Below are positions 36,705 to 48,199 of a stretch of DNA of 51,682 nt, piece after piece (position 1 is the first letter of the stretch; each line of letters opens with the position of its first letter). This DNA is from Candidatus Atribacteria bacterium. GTDB lineage: Bacteria; Atribacterota; JS1; SB-45; 34-128. The position numbers were made by a program, and so were the translations under genes. The notes under the pieces were generated by a model that was given only the letters and a program-made list of their open reading frames with translations, was not told where the DNA came from and did no database searches. Where the stretch lies: the NCBI GenBank assembly GCA_003451675.1, contig DMCY01000084.1:1-51682 (forward strand), in the 5' to 3' direction.

Positions 36705-37847
36705 CTACTTAACAACCATAAGCCCTCTTCTTTTTAAAGGTTCAAGCACCTTTACTGCTGCCCCTATTACTACTCCATCCTCTCCTAACTTAGAAAATTC
36801 TATCTTGGGAACGAAAGGAATTATTTCCTTAATATTCATCTTTATTTCCTCTAAAAATCTTGGTGGTAAAATTGAAATTCCCCCTCCGATAATCACTAAT
36901 TCCGGATCAAGCACACAGGATATATTTCCAATACCATAAGCAAGAAACTCTAATGCTTCTTTTACAATTCCCAGAGCAACACTATTGCCTTCAGCAGCCA
37001 TCTTAAAGACATCCATAACTCTAAAGTTCTTACCCATCCTTTCCCTTGCCTTTTCTACGATAACTTTATAACTGGACAATTTTTCTAAACAACCATAATC
37101 TCTGGTGCTTTTAGGAGCATATTCAGGGTCAATTAATAGATATCCTACTTCACCGGCAGCGTTATGCGCGCCTTTATAAAGCTTTCTATTAATTATAATA
37201 CCTGCGCCTATTCCAGTCCTTTCTCCCACAAAGACAAAATTGTTAATTTTTTGAGCTATTCCTTTAGTTTTTTCACCTAAAGCCATAAGATTGACATCGT
37301 TCTCAATAGTAATTGATATTCCAATTTCTCTTAAGTTTAAATCCTCCAAAGATATTTCCCAATTTAAATAAGGAGCTACAGTCACTTTTTTTAATTTATA
37401 ATCTATGATTCCTGGTACGCCAATACATATCCCTAATATCTTTCCCTTGGGAATATTCATCTCTCTTATAAAATCTGTCAATATAACACTTAAAGCATTT
37501 TTAAATTTCTTACCATCTAAAGACTCTATCTTCGGTCCAAACTTCTCTTTAATAATATGGTAAGATAAATCCATCAAAGCCACTCTTATTCCATTTTCTC
37601 CTCCTAAGTCCACTGCAATCATATAAGCTGCTTTTGAATTTATTTTTAATAATATTGGTTTTTTCCCACCCGAAGAAACTCCCTTTCCAATTTCCTGAAC
37701 TATATCTCTTTCAATTAAATCCTTAACAATAGCAGAGATAGTGGGAGGGGTTAATCCTACTATCTTACCAACATCTGCTCTTGAAATAGAACGATTTTCC
37801 TCGATAGTCTTTAAAACTAATCCTTCGTTAAAATTCCTTATTCTCAT
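36705..37847 (-). CDS. ROK-family transcriptional regulator (XylR/NagC type)
   Basis: 380 aa. N-terminal winged helix (NRSISRADVGKIVGLTPPTISAIVKDLIERDIV) plus a ROK sugar-kinase-like domain (AVDLGGENGIRVALMDL, ICIGVPGIID, NDVNLMALGE, GTGIGAGIII-like RTGIGAGIIINRKLYKGAHNAAGEVGYLL). The usual zinc motif CxCGxxGC is reduced to a single cysteine (DYGCLEK), so structural zinc is probably lost. It is followed by the kinase and SIS genes and preceded by a sequence also found upstream of the GH4 operon, its probable target. Confidence 0.92.
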   Translation of the reverse strand: MRIRNFNEGLVLKTIEENRSISRADVGKIVGLTPPTISAIVKDLIERDIVQEIGKGVSSGGKKPILLKINSKAAYMIAVDLGGENGIRVALMDLSYHIIKEKFGPKIESLDGKKFKNALSVILTDFIREMNIPKGKILGICIGVPGIIDYKLKKVTVAPYLNWEISLEDLNLREIGISITIENDVNLMALGEKTKGIAQKINNFVFVGERTGIGAGIIINRKLYKGAHNAAGEVGYLLIDPEYAPKSTRDYGCLEKLSSYKVIVEKARERMGKNFRVMDVFKMAAEGNSVALGIVKEALEFLAYGIGNISCVLDPELVIIGGGISILPPRFLEEIKMNIKEIIPFVPKIEFSKLGEDGVVIGAAVKVLEPLKRRGLMVVK

Positions 37848-38018
37848 TATATCCTTCTCTCTTCCTATATTATCTTGAATTTAAAGCTTTAGAATCAATT
37901 TCCTTTTATATAATATTCTATGCAATATTATTATAAATATTTTTAATTATTTTCTTATTTTATTTAAAAATTCTTTTTCTTCCAATATTTCTTTTCTTTA
38001 TATGTTATTTCAGCAAAG

Positions 38019-38080
38019 TTTCTAACCAAATCTTTACCTACCTAAAGACAGGAAACAACTATATCTACTAAGCAAATTTT
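38019..38080 (-). promoter_or_regulatory. Shared upstream element, copy ahead of the ROK gene
   Basis: A 38-base core (38019-38056) matches 43726-43763 in about 31 of 38 positions, with a second match, CTAAGCAAAT, just beyond. Both copies lie upstream of minus-strand genes: this one about 170 bp before the ROK regulator, the other about 245 bp before the GH4 gene. On the minus strand the core includes CTTTAGGTAGGTAAAG, an inverted repeat fit for a dimeric regulator. The rest of the 37848-38101 gap is plain AT-rich sequence. Confidence 0.6.
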
Positions 38081-38101
38081 AATTTACCTAAGTCAATTCT
38101 A

Positions 38102-38944
38102 TCAACCTTTTATCCCAGATAATGTTATTCCTTTAATTAAATATTTTTGACCTAAAACAAAGATGGCAAAAGAAGGAATAATTCCCATAACTGCAGCAGC
38201 CATAAGAAGACTCCAATTTGTACTATACATTCCTTGAAAGGTCGCAAGTCCAAGAGTAAGAGTTTTCATAAGATCCTTATTAACCACAATTAAAGGCCAC
38301 ATAAGATTATTCCATTGAAATACAAAAGTAAATATAGCTAATGTCGAAAGTGCCGGTATGGATAAGGGTAATATGACATGTAAATATATATGAAATCTAG
38401 AAGCACCATCAATTTTTGCAGCATCTTCATATTCTTTTGGAATAGTCATAAAAAATTGTCTTAATAAAAATACTCCAAGAGCAGTAAAAACGTTAGGGAG
38501 AATTAATCCTGTATAGGTATCAGTCCATCCTAATAATTTTATAAGGATGAAATTTGGGATCATGGTTACTTGACTAGGAATCATCATAGTTCCTAAATAA
38601 AGCATAAATATAAAATCACGTCCTCGAAATTTCAAACGTGCGAAAGCATAAGCTGCTAACGAGGCTGTAAGCAAAGTAAGTATAGTTACCATTACTGAAA
38701 CAACTGTACTGTTTAATAGATATCGACCAAAAGGGGCTACTTCCCATACCTGAGAATAATTTTCCCAATGAATAGACTGAGGAATCCATTTAGGAGGATA
38801 TTCAAAAACTTCCCCTGCTGTCTTTACGGATGTTGAAAATGACCAAAAAAACGGAACCAGCATAAATAATGCAACAACACACATTATGATAAACAAAACA
38901 AAATTAGTTAACATCGATCTCTTTATCATATATAATACACCCAC
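38102..38944 (-). CDS. Maltose-type ABC permease (MalG-like)
   Basis: 280 aa, six membrane helices, CUT1 family. The EAA loop EYEDAAKIDGASRFHIYLHVILPLSIPAL near residues 165-195 contacts the ATPase. It overlaps the MalF-like gene by 19 bases. No ATPase gene is in the cluster, so a shared MsmK/UgpC-type ATPase elsewhere must energise it, as is common for CUT1 systems. Confidence 0.94.
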   Translation of the reverse strand: MGVLYMIKRSMLTNFVLFIIMCVVALFMLVPFFWSFSTSVKTAGEVFEYPPKWIPQSIHWENYSQVWEVAPFGRYLLNSTVVSVMVTILTLLTASLAAYAFARLKFRGRDFIFMLYLGTMMIPSQVTMIPNFILIKLLGWTDTYTGLILPNVFTALGVFLLRQFFMTIPKEYEDAAKIDGASRFHIYLHVILPLSIPALSTLAIFTFVFQWNNLMWPLIVVNKDLMKTLTLGLATFQGMYSTNWSLLMAAAVMGIIPSFAIFVLGQKYLIKGITLSGIKG

Positions 38945-39810
38945 TTTTTCTGGTTTTTAAACTGTATTATTGTAATAACAAATATGATCGCAAACAAGAT
39001 CCATGCTGCTGCACAAGCATAACCCATTTTAAACCGTTGAAATGCATAATTGTAGATGTAGTAAACAATCGTAGTTGTTGCATTTGCAGGCCCACCGCCA
39101 GTTAACACATAAGCCTGATCGAAAACCTGAAAAGAACCTATTAAATTTATAACCACAACAAAAAATGTTGTAGGTGATAATAATGGAAGGGTAATCTTCC
39201 AGAATTTAATCCAACTTGACGCTCCATCTATCTCCCCCGCTTCATACAATGTATCTGGAATTCCCTCCAATCCTGCTATGAATAGTACCGTTGAAAATCC
39301 TACATCTTTCCAAACACTAAATATAATCAATGCCATCAAAGCCCAATTAGGATTTATTAACCATTGTGGAAGTTGTGATATCCCTATTCTATAAAGAAAA
39401 TCATTCAACAATCCAAAATCTGCATTAAATATCCATCTCCATATCATAGCAACTGCCACAGTAGAGGCGGCAACTGGTAAAAATATAGCAGATCTAAAAA
39501 AGGCACGACCGGGAATTTTTTTAACAAGTATAAGTGCAAGTAACAAACTAAAAATCACTCTCGTAGGGACAGTTCCGATAACAAAGATTACCGTATTTCT
39601 TAAAACCAAAAAAAAACTATCACTTTTTAAAAGTTTTAGATAATTTCCCAAGCCTACAAACTTTGCAGGAGTTAGCATGTCCCAATCAAAAAAGCTAATT
39701 AACAATGATACTATAGTGGCACCAAAAACGAAAATTACAAATCCTACTAAACTCGGCATTAAGAAAGCCCAGGCGCTTAAAGCTTCCTTTTTCTTCATTG
39801 TAATTTTCAT
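38926..39810 (-). CDS. Maltose-type ABC permease (MalF-like)
   Basis: About 294 aa, six helices, EAA loop TLYEAGEIDGASSWIKFWKITLPLLSP. I place the start at the ATG at 39810, one base after the amidohydrolase stop and ten bases after GGAGAT, instead of a frame extending 23 codons into the amidohydrolase gene. Pairs with the MalG-like subunit. Confidence 0.93.
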   Translation of the reverse strand: MKITMKKKEALSAWAFLMPSLVGFVIFVFGATIVSLLISFFDWDMLTPAKFVGLGNYLKLLKSDSFFLVLRNTVIFVIGTVPTRVIFSLLLALILVKKIPGRAFFRSAIFLPVAASTVAVAMIWRWIFNADFGLLNDFLYRIGISQLPQWLINPNWALMALIIFSVWKDVGFSTVLFIAGLEGIPDTLYEAGEIDGASSWIKFWKITLPLLSPTTFFVVVINLIGSFQVFDQAYVLTGGGPANATTTIVYYIYNYAFQRFKMGYACAAAWILFAIIFVITIIQFKNQKKWVYYI

Positions 39811-39811
39811 G

Positions 39812-40657
39812 CTATTTACTATCTCCAATTCCAAATATTTTAGCTGCATTAAAATAAAATATCTTTTCAATTTCCTCATCTAAAAGTCCAATAGAACGTA
39901 ATGAATAATACCAATTTGAAATACGAATAGGCATTTTATCGATAGAAGTGTCTGTACCAAAAACAAGTTTTCCAGTAGAAATCTCCTTATTTATATATCC
40001 TCCTTCTACAATATGCCTGCGCACTACTTCACCACCTGACACATCAAAATAAAGATTTTTTCTCCAACGTGCTATGGCGCATGACATCATATACTCAGGC
40101 CACCCTAAATGTGCTCCAATCATTTTTAAATCCGGAAAGTTAATTGCTATAGTATCAAGGAAAATTGATCTCATTCTTGCAGAAGATGATTTCTTTTTTT
40201 TCTTATTATTAGTTTGCTTGTTTTTTCCCTTCATTTCTTCAACCAAAGAACTTTTTTCATTCAATAAATAATCATAAGCCCCACCTATAACACCAGTATG
40301 AAAAAGTATAACCATACCAAGTTGTTCTGCTAATTCATAAAACTTGAAGTATTTCGGATCATCGTAGTTCCTTTCTGTATTTATAACCTTTAACCCTTTA
40401 AACCCCCTTTCGTAATAAGCTTTTATTACTTGCGGTTCATCCAAATCAAGGTTTGGATGAATATAACCAATAAATTTTTCCGGATATTGTTTAAATGCTT
40501 TTTCCACAATGCGTTCTTTACCCAGATCAGATATCAAGCACATTTTTACTACATTACACTGTTCCGAATACTTAAAGAGCCTTTCAATAGCCTTATCGTA
40601 GTTTTCTTCAAGTGGACAAAAGTGAATATGAACATCAAATACTTTGAGCTTTTTCAT
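39812..40657 (-). CDS. Amidohydrolase-2-family metal hydrolase or decarboxylase
   Basis: 281 aa TIM-barrel protein. The first metal motif HIH is in VFDVHIHFCP (residues 9-13); later VILFHTG, KMIGAHLGWPE and LVFGTDTS complete the amidohydrolase-2 pattern (H, H, D). Members include sugar lactonases and 2-carboxy decarboxylases. Its position between the binding protein and the permeases, in the same transcript, suggests it opens a lactone or removes a group from the imported glycoside. An odd lysine-rich stretch (KGKNKQTNNKKKKK, about residues 146-160) interrupts the barrel. Confidence 0.82.
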   Translation of the reverse strand: MKKLKVFDVHIHFCPLEENYDKAIERLFKYSEQCNVVKMCLISDLGKERIVEKAFKQYPEKFIGYIHPNLDLDEPQVIKAYYERGFKGLKVINTERNYDDPKYFKFYELAEQLGMVILFHTGVIGGAYDYLLNEKSSLVEEMKGKNKQTNNKKKKKSSSARMRSIFLDTIAINFPDLKMIGAHLGWPEYMMSCAIARWRKNLYFDVSGGEVVRRHIVEGGYINKEISTGKLVFGTDTSIDKMPIRISNWYYSLRSIGLLDEEIEKIFYFNAAKIFGIGDSK

Positions 40658-40677
40658 AACAACCTCCTCTTATAAAT

Positions 40678-40710
40678 AAAAGCACAGTGGAAAAAAACCA
40701 CTGTGCTTTT
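40678..40710 (-). terminator. Hairpin after the ABC binding-protein gene
   Basis: Arms AAAGCACAGTGG and CCACTGTGCTTT around an A7 loop lie nine bases past the binding-protein stop. A modest attenuator that should raise binding-protein mRNA over the downstream genes. Confidence 0.75.
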
Positions 40711-40718
40711 TAAAAGAA

Positions 40719-41993
40719 TCACCAAGTCCCTACTTCTTGAATCCTCTTCGTTACTTCTTCACTCATATACCCGAGTACATCAACGACACTTTTCTGCCCG
40801 GTCCAGACATAATCCATTTCTCTTACCATATAATTGGAAAATATATCGTACCAGCCAGGGATTTGTGGAACCTTTATGCCAAAAGAAGTCTCTGTAAAAA
40901 ATATTCTTCTTTCGTACTCACTCGGAGGATTGCTTGCAAATGCCTTAGCAGTCTCTGTAGTATTCATAGCAGGCACGGCATCTCCGCTCTTTGCAAATAT
41001 GGATTGCCCTTTGGGACCACAAAGAAATTGCATAAATTTCCAGGCTTCTTCTTTGTGTTTTGACTTGGAGTACATTACAAAACCTGCACCCCCAAGACCG
41101 TTTACTCTTTTTGTTCTATAAGGTAGTGGCGCAATACCGAAATGTAAATTTTCATTTGTTAAAAAAGATGCAATTTGAGCTGCATTACTCATAACCATAG
41201 CTACCCTACCAGTAGCAAATAATTCTGCAGATGAACCTAATTGGGCTAATCCTGCTGGAGATGGAATGACCTTATATTCCAAAACTAAATCCCTTAGAAA
41301 TTCAATTGCCTCAACGGCTTTTCTTTCATAAAGAAGGCACTTGGTAGGATTATCTAAATCATCCACAAGTTTTCCTCCGTTCATATATATCCACAAGTGC
41401 CATTTATTTCTCTCAAGTACCAGAGCATATTGAATAGTTCTTCCTTTGCTATCACGCTTAGTGAGTTTTAAGGAAGCATCTAAAAGCTTATCCCAATCCC
41501 AAGAATAATCAGGATAAGCTACTCCTGCTTCATCGAATAAATCTTTATTATAGAAAAGAACGCTAGTATCGTTATCTCTTGGGAATCCATAGATTTTCCC
41601 TTTATAGGAAAAGGTGCTCAGTAATTCCTGGTTATAAGCTTCGACCGGGAAGTCCGAATCATGAATGAATGCCGAAAGATCTTGAAGAACTCCTTTGGCT
41701 GCCCAACTGGGAATTGTATGCAAAAACATAACATCTGGGGCATCATTTGCCGCCATCATTGTTTGAATTTTGTCGAAATAACTAGACCATGGTGCACTAA
41801 TAAGTTCCACTTTGATATCAGGATTCTCTGCCTCAAATTCCTTTATTATCTCGTGATACGGTGGTAACTCTGTAGGGGCTCCCCAAACTGAATAGCGAAT
41901 TGTTGTTGCACTAAATGATGCGACAGTACCCATCAACAAGAAAGCCGTTAAAAAAATTGTTAAGAAAACCGTCAAAAAAATTGTCCTTTTCAT
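40719..41993 (-). CDS. ABC sugar-binding lipoprotein-like receptor (CUT1)
   Basis: 424 aa extracellular solute-binding protein family 1. The signal peptide contains a tandem FLTV-FLTI-FLTA repeat and is cut near SFSA. Mature blocks typical of the family: ISAPWSSYFDKIQTMMAANDAPDVMFLH, GFPRDNDTSVLFYNKDLFDEAGV and MVMSNAAQIASFL. Ligand is an oligosaccharide or glycoside, most likely the GH4 substrate. No lipobox cysteine is evident. AAAGGAGG precedes the ATG. Confidence 0.93.
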   Translation of the reverse strand: MKRTIFLTVFLTIFLTAFLLMGTVASFSATTIRYSVWGAPTELPPYHEIIKEFEAENPDIKVELISAPWSSYFDKIQTMMAANDAPDVMFLHTIPSWAAKGVLQDLSAFIHDSDFPVEAYNQELLSTFSYKGKIYGFPRDNDTSVLFYNKDLFDEAGVAYPDYSWDWDKLLDASLKLTKRDSKGRTIQYALVLERNKWHLWIYMNGGKLVDDLDNPTKCLLYERKAVEAIEFLRDLVLEYKVIPSPAGLAQLGSSAELFATGRVAMVMSNAAQIASFLTNENLHFGIAPLPYRTKRVNGLGGAGFVMYSKSKHKEEAWKFMQFLCGPKGQSIFAKSGDAVPAMNTTETAKAFASNPPSEYERRIFFTETSFGIKVPQIPGWYDIFSNYMVREMDYVWTGQKSVVDVLGYMSEEVTKRIQEVGTW

Positions 41994-42100
41994 TAAAATT
42001 CCTCCTTTTAATATTATTTCTAACTAATTATCTAACAGAACTAAATATTTTTTATTTTCTATCTCCTCACCTCCTTTATACCAAATCCAGTTTTCAGACA

Positions 42101-43913
<1,813 letters not shown>

Positions 43914-45262
43914 CTAACATTCATTCATCGTTAAGGACAAAAAGAATGAATTAAATTGTAAATATTGGGTTGCATAACTTTGGAAATGATTATCATAATC
44001 TTCATCCAACGATGACAATTTGGCTATTGGAATTCCGTCTTCTGAGATAATTTGAGTAGTGCATAAAAATTGAAGGGGATGATTTTTTGAAATTTCTTTC
44101 AATTGATCTTCTATATTTTTTTGTTTGGGTAAAAAATTAACTACTATTCTTAATAGAATTTTTTCTAATTTATATTCATTTTTTTCCCAAAAAATAGCTT
44201 TTAGAAATTTATTAAATTCTTCATTTTTTATTTTTGTGCTTACTGAAATTTCCTTTAAAGACTTATCCCAATCCAAATCCAGCTGACCAATTTCTTGAGA
44301 AATTCTATTTGTTGCTTTTGTTGCTTCTTGAAAATTCTTATCTCTGTATTTCTGATATATCTCGTGTATTTGCTCAAAGGCATGGACCTTTAATAATGCA
44401 TCCGAATTGGTGCGCTCGTTTTCTTTAAATGATTTTTCTAAAATTCCCAAAACACGCATTAAATTACTTTCATCTCTTCCATTTGCATAATACTCAGCAA
44501 GTAAGGAGACAGCATGCTCAGCAGACCAAGGGTCTTTTTTAATTCTTTCTAATTTTTTTCTAAATCCTTGATTAAATCCTCTTCTTCTTGAGGAGAAACG
44601 ACAATTTTGTTCCTAAAATCTAAAAGTAACCATTTAAAAGCAAAACCCCATAGACCAGCTTTTGCATCTACTGCAATTTTTCTCTCAAGGCTAATTATTG
44701 TTTTTTTTACTTTTTGTATTCTTTGCTGGTCATTAATTTGTAGGGATAAATTCAAAGCTCGTTTAGCTTTTGTTTTGCAATCAAGATGTCTAGCTAGTAA
44801 TTTATTACATATTTTAATACTTGCATCAATAACTAAATGGGAAAGTTTATGATTTGCACTTTCTTTAAGAATAATTAGGGAAAAATCTACAACAAGATCT
44901 GCATACCTTGATGATAGAATTGGATTTTTAGATTCTTTTGCTTTACCTTCCCAATAATTTAATGTTTCCTCATTAATTTGTTGAATACTTGGATACTCAA
45001 CCATTTGTCCTTTTTTATTCGGCAGAACAAACATTGGACCATAGTATGTTCCCCAACCAGAATTATCATTTGGATATTCTGCTAAAAAATCAAAAGCAAT
45101 CTGTTCGGCAATATCTTCATTTGAGGGCTTATAACTTTCACCCTCTTTTTTAAGAATATTTTTTATTTCTTCCGCAATTTTATGTTCTCCAAGAGATGGG
45201 TGAAGAGGACATACTTCTTTATCCAATTCGTCTAAATATTTTTTAATTTTATTATTAAGCAT
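43914..45262 (-). pseudogene. DUF7380/DUF4209-type protein, frameshifted and 3'-truncated
   Basis: Two open frames (45262-44549 and 44459-43914) are parts of one gene. The first ends at TAG right after an A7 run (GAAAAAAATTAG); one more A reads through as KKLERIKKDPWSAEHAVSLLAEYYANGRDESNL into the second frame. The N-terminal part (FDFLAEYP..YWEGKAKESKNPILSSRYADLVVDF) is like the DUF7380 domain found at the front of DUF4209 proteins; the HPLQFLCTTQIISEDGIPIAKL end is like DUF4209 but stops far short. Function of these large proteins is unknown. Family assignment is from memory and moderately sure. Confidence 0.7.
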
Positions 45263-45597
45263 ATTTTTTTACCATACATCTAAAATTCAATATTATCATA
45301 AGCCCCACTTGATAATTTCATAATAAATAATAGGTACATCCTATTTTTTCTATGGTTTAATTTTCCCTAAAGCTTCAGCCATCCGGTTAAGAACTCCTCA
45401 GATCCCATAGATTTTCCGCTAAAAGTTACTGAATTATTGAGCTGGTATACCGTCCCTATTTATTTAATTTAAAAATAAAATATTAATTATCTAAGAAAAT
45501 GGGATGCGTCCCTATTTATTCTAAAATTGTGGAAAAATGCCCTCTTGAAAGCCTTATATAATAAGGGTTTTCATCAACACCTAATATAAGCGATTTT
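45263..45597. other. Non-coding gap with a 14-bp direct repeat
   Basis: No gene is visible. CGTCCCTATTTATT occurs twice, at 45451-45464 and 45507-45520, and words of this kind often sit near ends of REP-type transposons. The segment otherwise is AT-rich; a GGGATGCGTCCC near-palindrome adjoins the second copy. Confidence 0.45.
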
Positions 45598-45951
45598 AAG
45601 CGCCGATTTTAAAAAATATGACCAATCACCTTAGTCAACCTCAAAAAACGCTTCTACGGCAATATTTCTCTGAAACCCTTATTTTGCAGGACTTTCAGCA
45701 GCCTAAAAATACATATTTTGGCCTCTTTTTTCCTTATTTTCTCAACTACTACCAACATCTTGTATAACAAAAAAACGCAGAAACCCTTATATTTTCTACG
45801 TTTTAAAGCCTTAGTATTTTTTCCTGTAAAAACTGATAATCCTCTAATTTTATATAATAATGCAATATAAACTACTCCTTTAAATTCTATCTGTAATGGC
45901 CTGGTCATGTTACTAACATATTATATTTGTTATATTGCAAGACCTGACCCC
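45598..45951 (-). mobile_element. Internally deleted derivative of the 33-kb REP-type element
   Basis: Bases 45598-45857 repeat the 270-bp sequence of 32733-33002; bases 45868-45908 repeat the start of the REP-type transposase (MTRPLQIEFKGVVYI versus MNIQLRIEFKGAVYH), in the same order and orientation. The roughly 1 kb that separates the two parts in the other copy is absent. Upstream of the transposase start lies GGGGTCAGGTCTTGCAATAT (minus strand), a likely element end, which abuts the broken istB. A non-autonomous MITE-like remnant; the 84-aa open frame across it is not a gene. Confidence 0.7.
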
Positions 45952-46535
45952 TTAAGAGTATCGTAAAGTTCACTTATCAGATTAAAAAATAGATTAGTCT
46001 CCTTTCTTTCTATGGGTGTGTAGCCTATCTCATCGATGATAATCAGATCCGCTTTTAAGATGCGGTTCACTCTAAAACCGGCCTTGCGCTGAATATCGGT
46101 CAACTTTAACAGTTTGATAAGGGATGCCACCCGCTCAAAACATACCGTATAGCCTGCCTGTATGGCCTTTAGTCCGATGGCTATGGATAAATGAGTTTTA
46201 CCGATACCGGGTGGTCCAAAAAATAATAGATTGTGGTGATTATCCAGCCATAGAAAATCCAGAAGAGCCGATAGGTCTGACTTGGTGATACCTTTTACTC
46301 TGGCAAATTGGAAATCCGCCAGGTCTTTTTCTACCGGGAAATGGGCTCCTACCATATTCCGCTTGAGCCTCCTTTCTGTCCGGTAGTCTATCTCCGCCTT
46401 TAAAAGAAGGTCCAAAAAACTCAAATAGGATATTTTCTTTTCTTCTGCTTCGGTTATCTCGCTATCCAGATTAGGGATCATTCCTTTAAGCTTTAGGTTT
46501 TCCAGTAAGTTTGTTACCTGCTGATATTTTTTCAT
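45930..46535 (-). pseudogene. istB: IS21 helper ATPase IstB, 3'-truncated
   Basis: 201 aa of the usual 240-250. Present: the N-terminal helical domain, SYLSFLDLLLKAEIDYRTERR, Walker A GPPGIGKTHLS (about 108-118) and Walker B LIIDEIGY. After LISELYDTL the family sequence (normally continuing to sensor 1, SIILTSN) is replaced by KGSGLAI and a stop that lie in the end of the adjacent REP-type element, so insertion cut it. Confidence 0.85.
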
Positions 46536-46562
46536 GATCGAGCCTCCGAGACATTTACCAGG

Positions 46563-48057
46563 TTATGATAAACTCCGATATCCCTCTTTTCTACTTGAAA
46601 TGATACCCCTTAAGTTAGAAACAATTTTTACCTTCGGTAGGGCTAATTCGGCTTCCTGTTGGTAATACTGATAAGTATCATATAGATTTGCCATAGAGTA
46701 AGTCCGGTCTTCCAGACACAGGTCTATAGCCTGCCCTAGATGCTCTTTTTCTATTCCCCGGGAGAATTTCTTTAGTACATCATGATACTGATCCCGGAAA
46801 TAGCGGGTATACATCCGGAAGTTTTTATCTACAAATTCACTCCAGCTATCTAAGGCAAAAAGTCTCTTTAGCTCCTCTTTTAATTGCTTCTGTTTAAGCT
46901 CTTTACGGTGGCATCTGGCCCGGTTTGTTATCCGGCTTCCCGGAATGGGAGATATAGCATATTCTACTATCTTTTCTCCGGTACGGATATCGTAGATGAA
47001 AAGCCTTTCTGCTGTTTTATAGATATCTACCTCCCGCTCCCGGTATTCTAAGGGTACCGGATACTTACAAGAATTCACCGATATCTCGCCGGTAATATCT
47101 GCTTTCCGTCTCTCTCTGGCATTTAAGTTATCCTGGCGGTAGATAGAATTTTTTAATGTCCTCAAATAGGCCTTCTCTTCGGTAAACATCTCTTGAGGGA
47201 TACGCCGGGTGGCCAGTGAAATCTTGCCATTGGCCCGCCGGTTCAACCACTTAATTAGCCTTTCCTGGGCTTCTTCAATGTTTTCAAAATCTCTTATCCT
47301 TAAAAAGTTCCTCTTTATGAACTTAATCACATTTTCTATCTTCCCCTTGCTCTCCGGGTCACTTTTCCGGCAGACATACATCTTTAAATTCATCTCTTCT
47401 ATAAATTGCTTAAAATCCTTAGTGTAGATGATATCTCCCCTGTTTTCACTTACTACCATCACCTTATCCTGATCTATTACCAGCTCTTCAGGCATTCCTC
47501 CTATATACTGGAAACAATCCAGAAGATGGTTGATCAGATCTAGAGTAGTAAAGGGTCTATCCTGTAAGACACAGTATTTGTAGCGGCTGGCAGATAAAAC
47601 CGCGGCAAATATACACAGTTTTAAGCCTCTTTTGGTACGGTATTCTCCGAAATCGATCTGTAGCTGTTTACCGTAGGGAAGCTCAGTAACCGGAGAATAT
47701 ATCCGTTTATGGTTATTGAATTTCAACTGTTCGGTCTCTACCAGGTAACTGATATAGTTACGGAAACTCCTCTCTGTACCCGGCAAAGGCCCGAATTTCT
47801 CTTCAAGATAATCGTATACCGCCGATTTTTGAAAGTCTTTGAAAGTCATTTACTCGGTATAGATTAAGAATATGGGACTGATAAGGTTCAAATATCTTGG
47901 TCCGATACCTCACTTTTTCTATATAGCGAGAGTATTTCTTCTCTGACTGAGTGTCCGCTTTATCGGGGGGAGACCCTGGAGGTGAAAGATCTGGATATGT
48001 TCTTGAATGTAGCCAAGTTGGCGAGTATAGCAAAATAAATATAAGAAATAATTTCAA
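46563..48057 (-). pseudogene. istA: IS21 transposase IstA, 5' end degraded
   Basis: The 428-aa open frame 47849-46563 holds the DDE catalytic core: LQIDFGEYR, VIDQDKVMV, and DPESKGKIENVIKF, plus the C-terminal DNA-contact region. The preceding frame (48057-47803) encodes SEKKYSRYIEKVRYRTKIFEPYQSHILNLYR, which looks like the linker normally before this core, but in a different phase; dropping one A at GTAAATG would join them. The N-terminal helix-turn-helix is not recognisable. With truncated istB 27 bp downstream, the element is dead. Confidence 0.8.
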
Positions 48058-48199
48058 TAGTTATCTTCTAAAAATTAACTATTTAATACAAAATATTTAA
48101 CATAGCTTCTTTAAAAACTAAATAACGAAAATAAATAATGATATAAAAAATCATTTTATTTGAATATAATAATCATAGTATAAAATTCAAGAAAAGTTA

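Noticed and set aside
45654..45908. An 84-aa minus-strand open frame as a gene
   Set aside because: It is a chance fusion of the transposase N-terminus with the non-coding 270-bp repeat.
47803..48057. An 84-aa open frame upstream of istA as a separate protein
   Set aside because: Its C-terminal half reads as the out-of-phase linker of IstA; the start is arbitrary.
46563..48057. IstA frame break as a sixth case of the one-base-missing pattern
   Set aside because: The phase is opposite: joining the frames needs removal of one base, not addition, so it was left out of that set.
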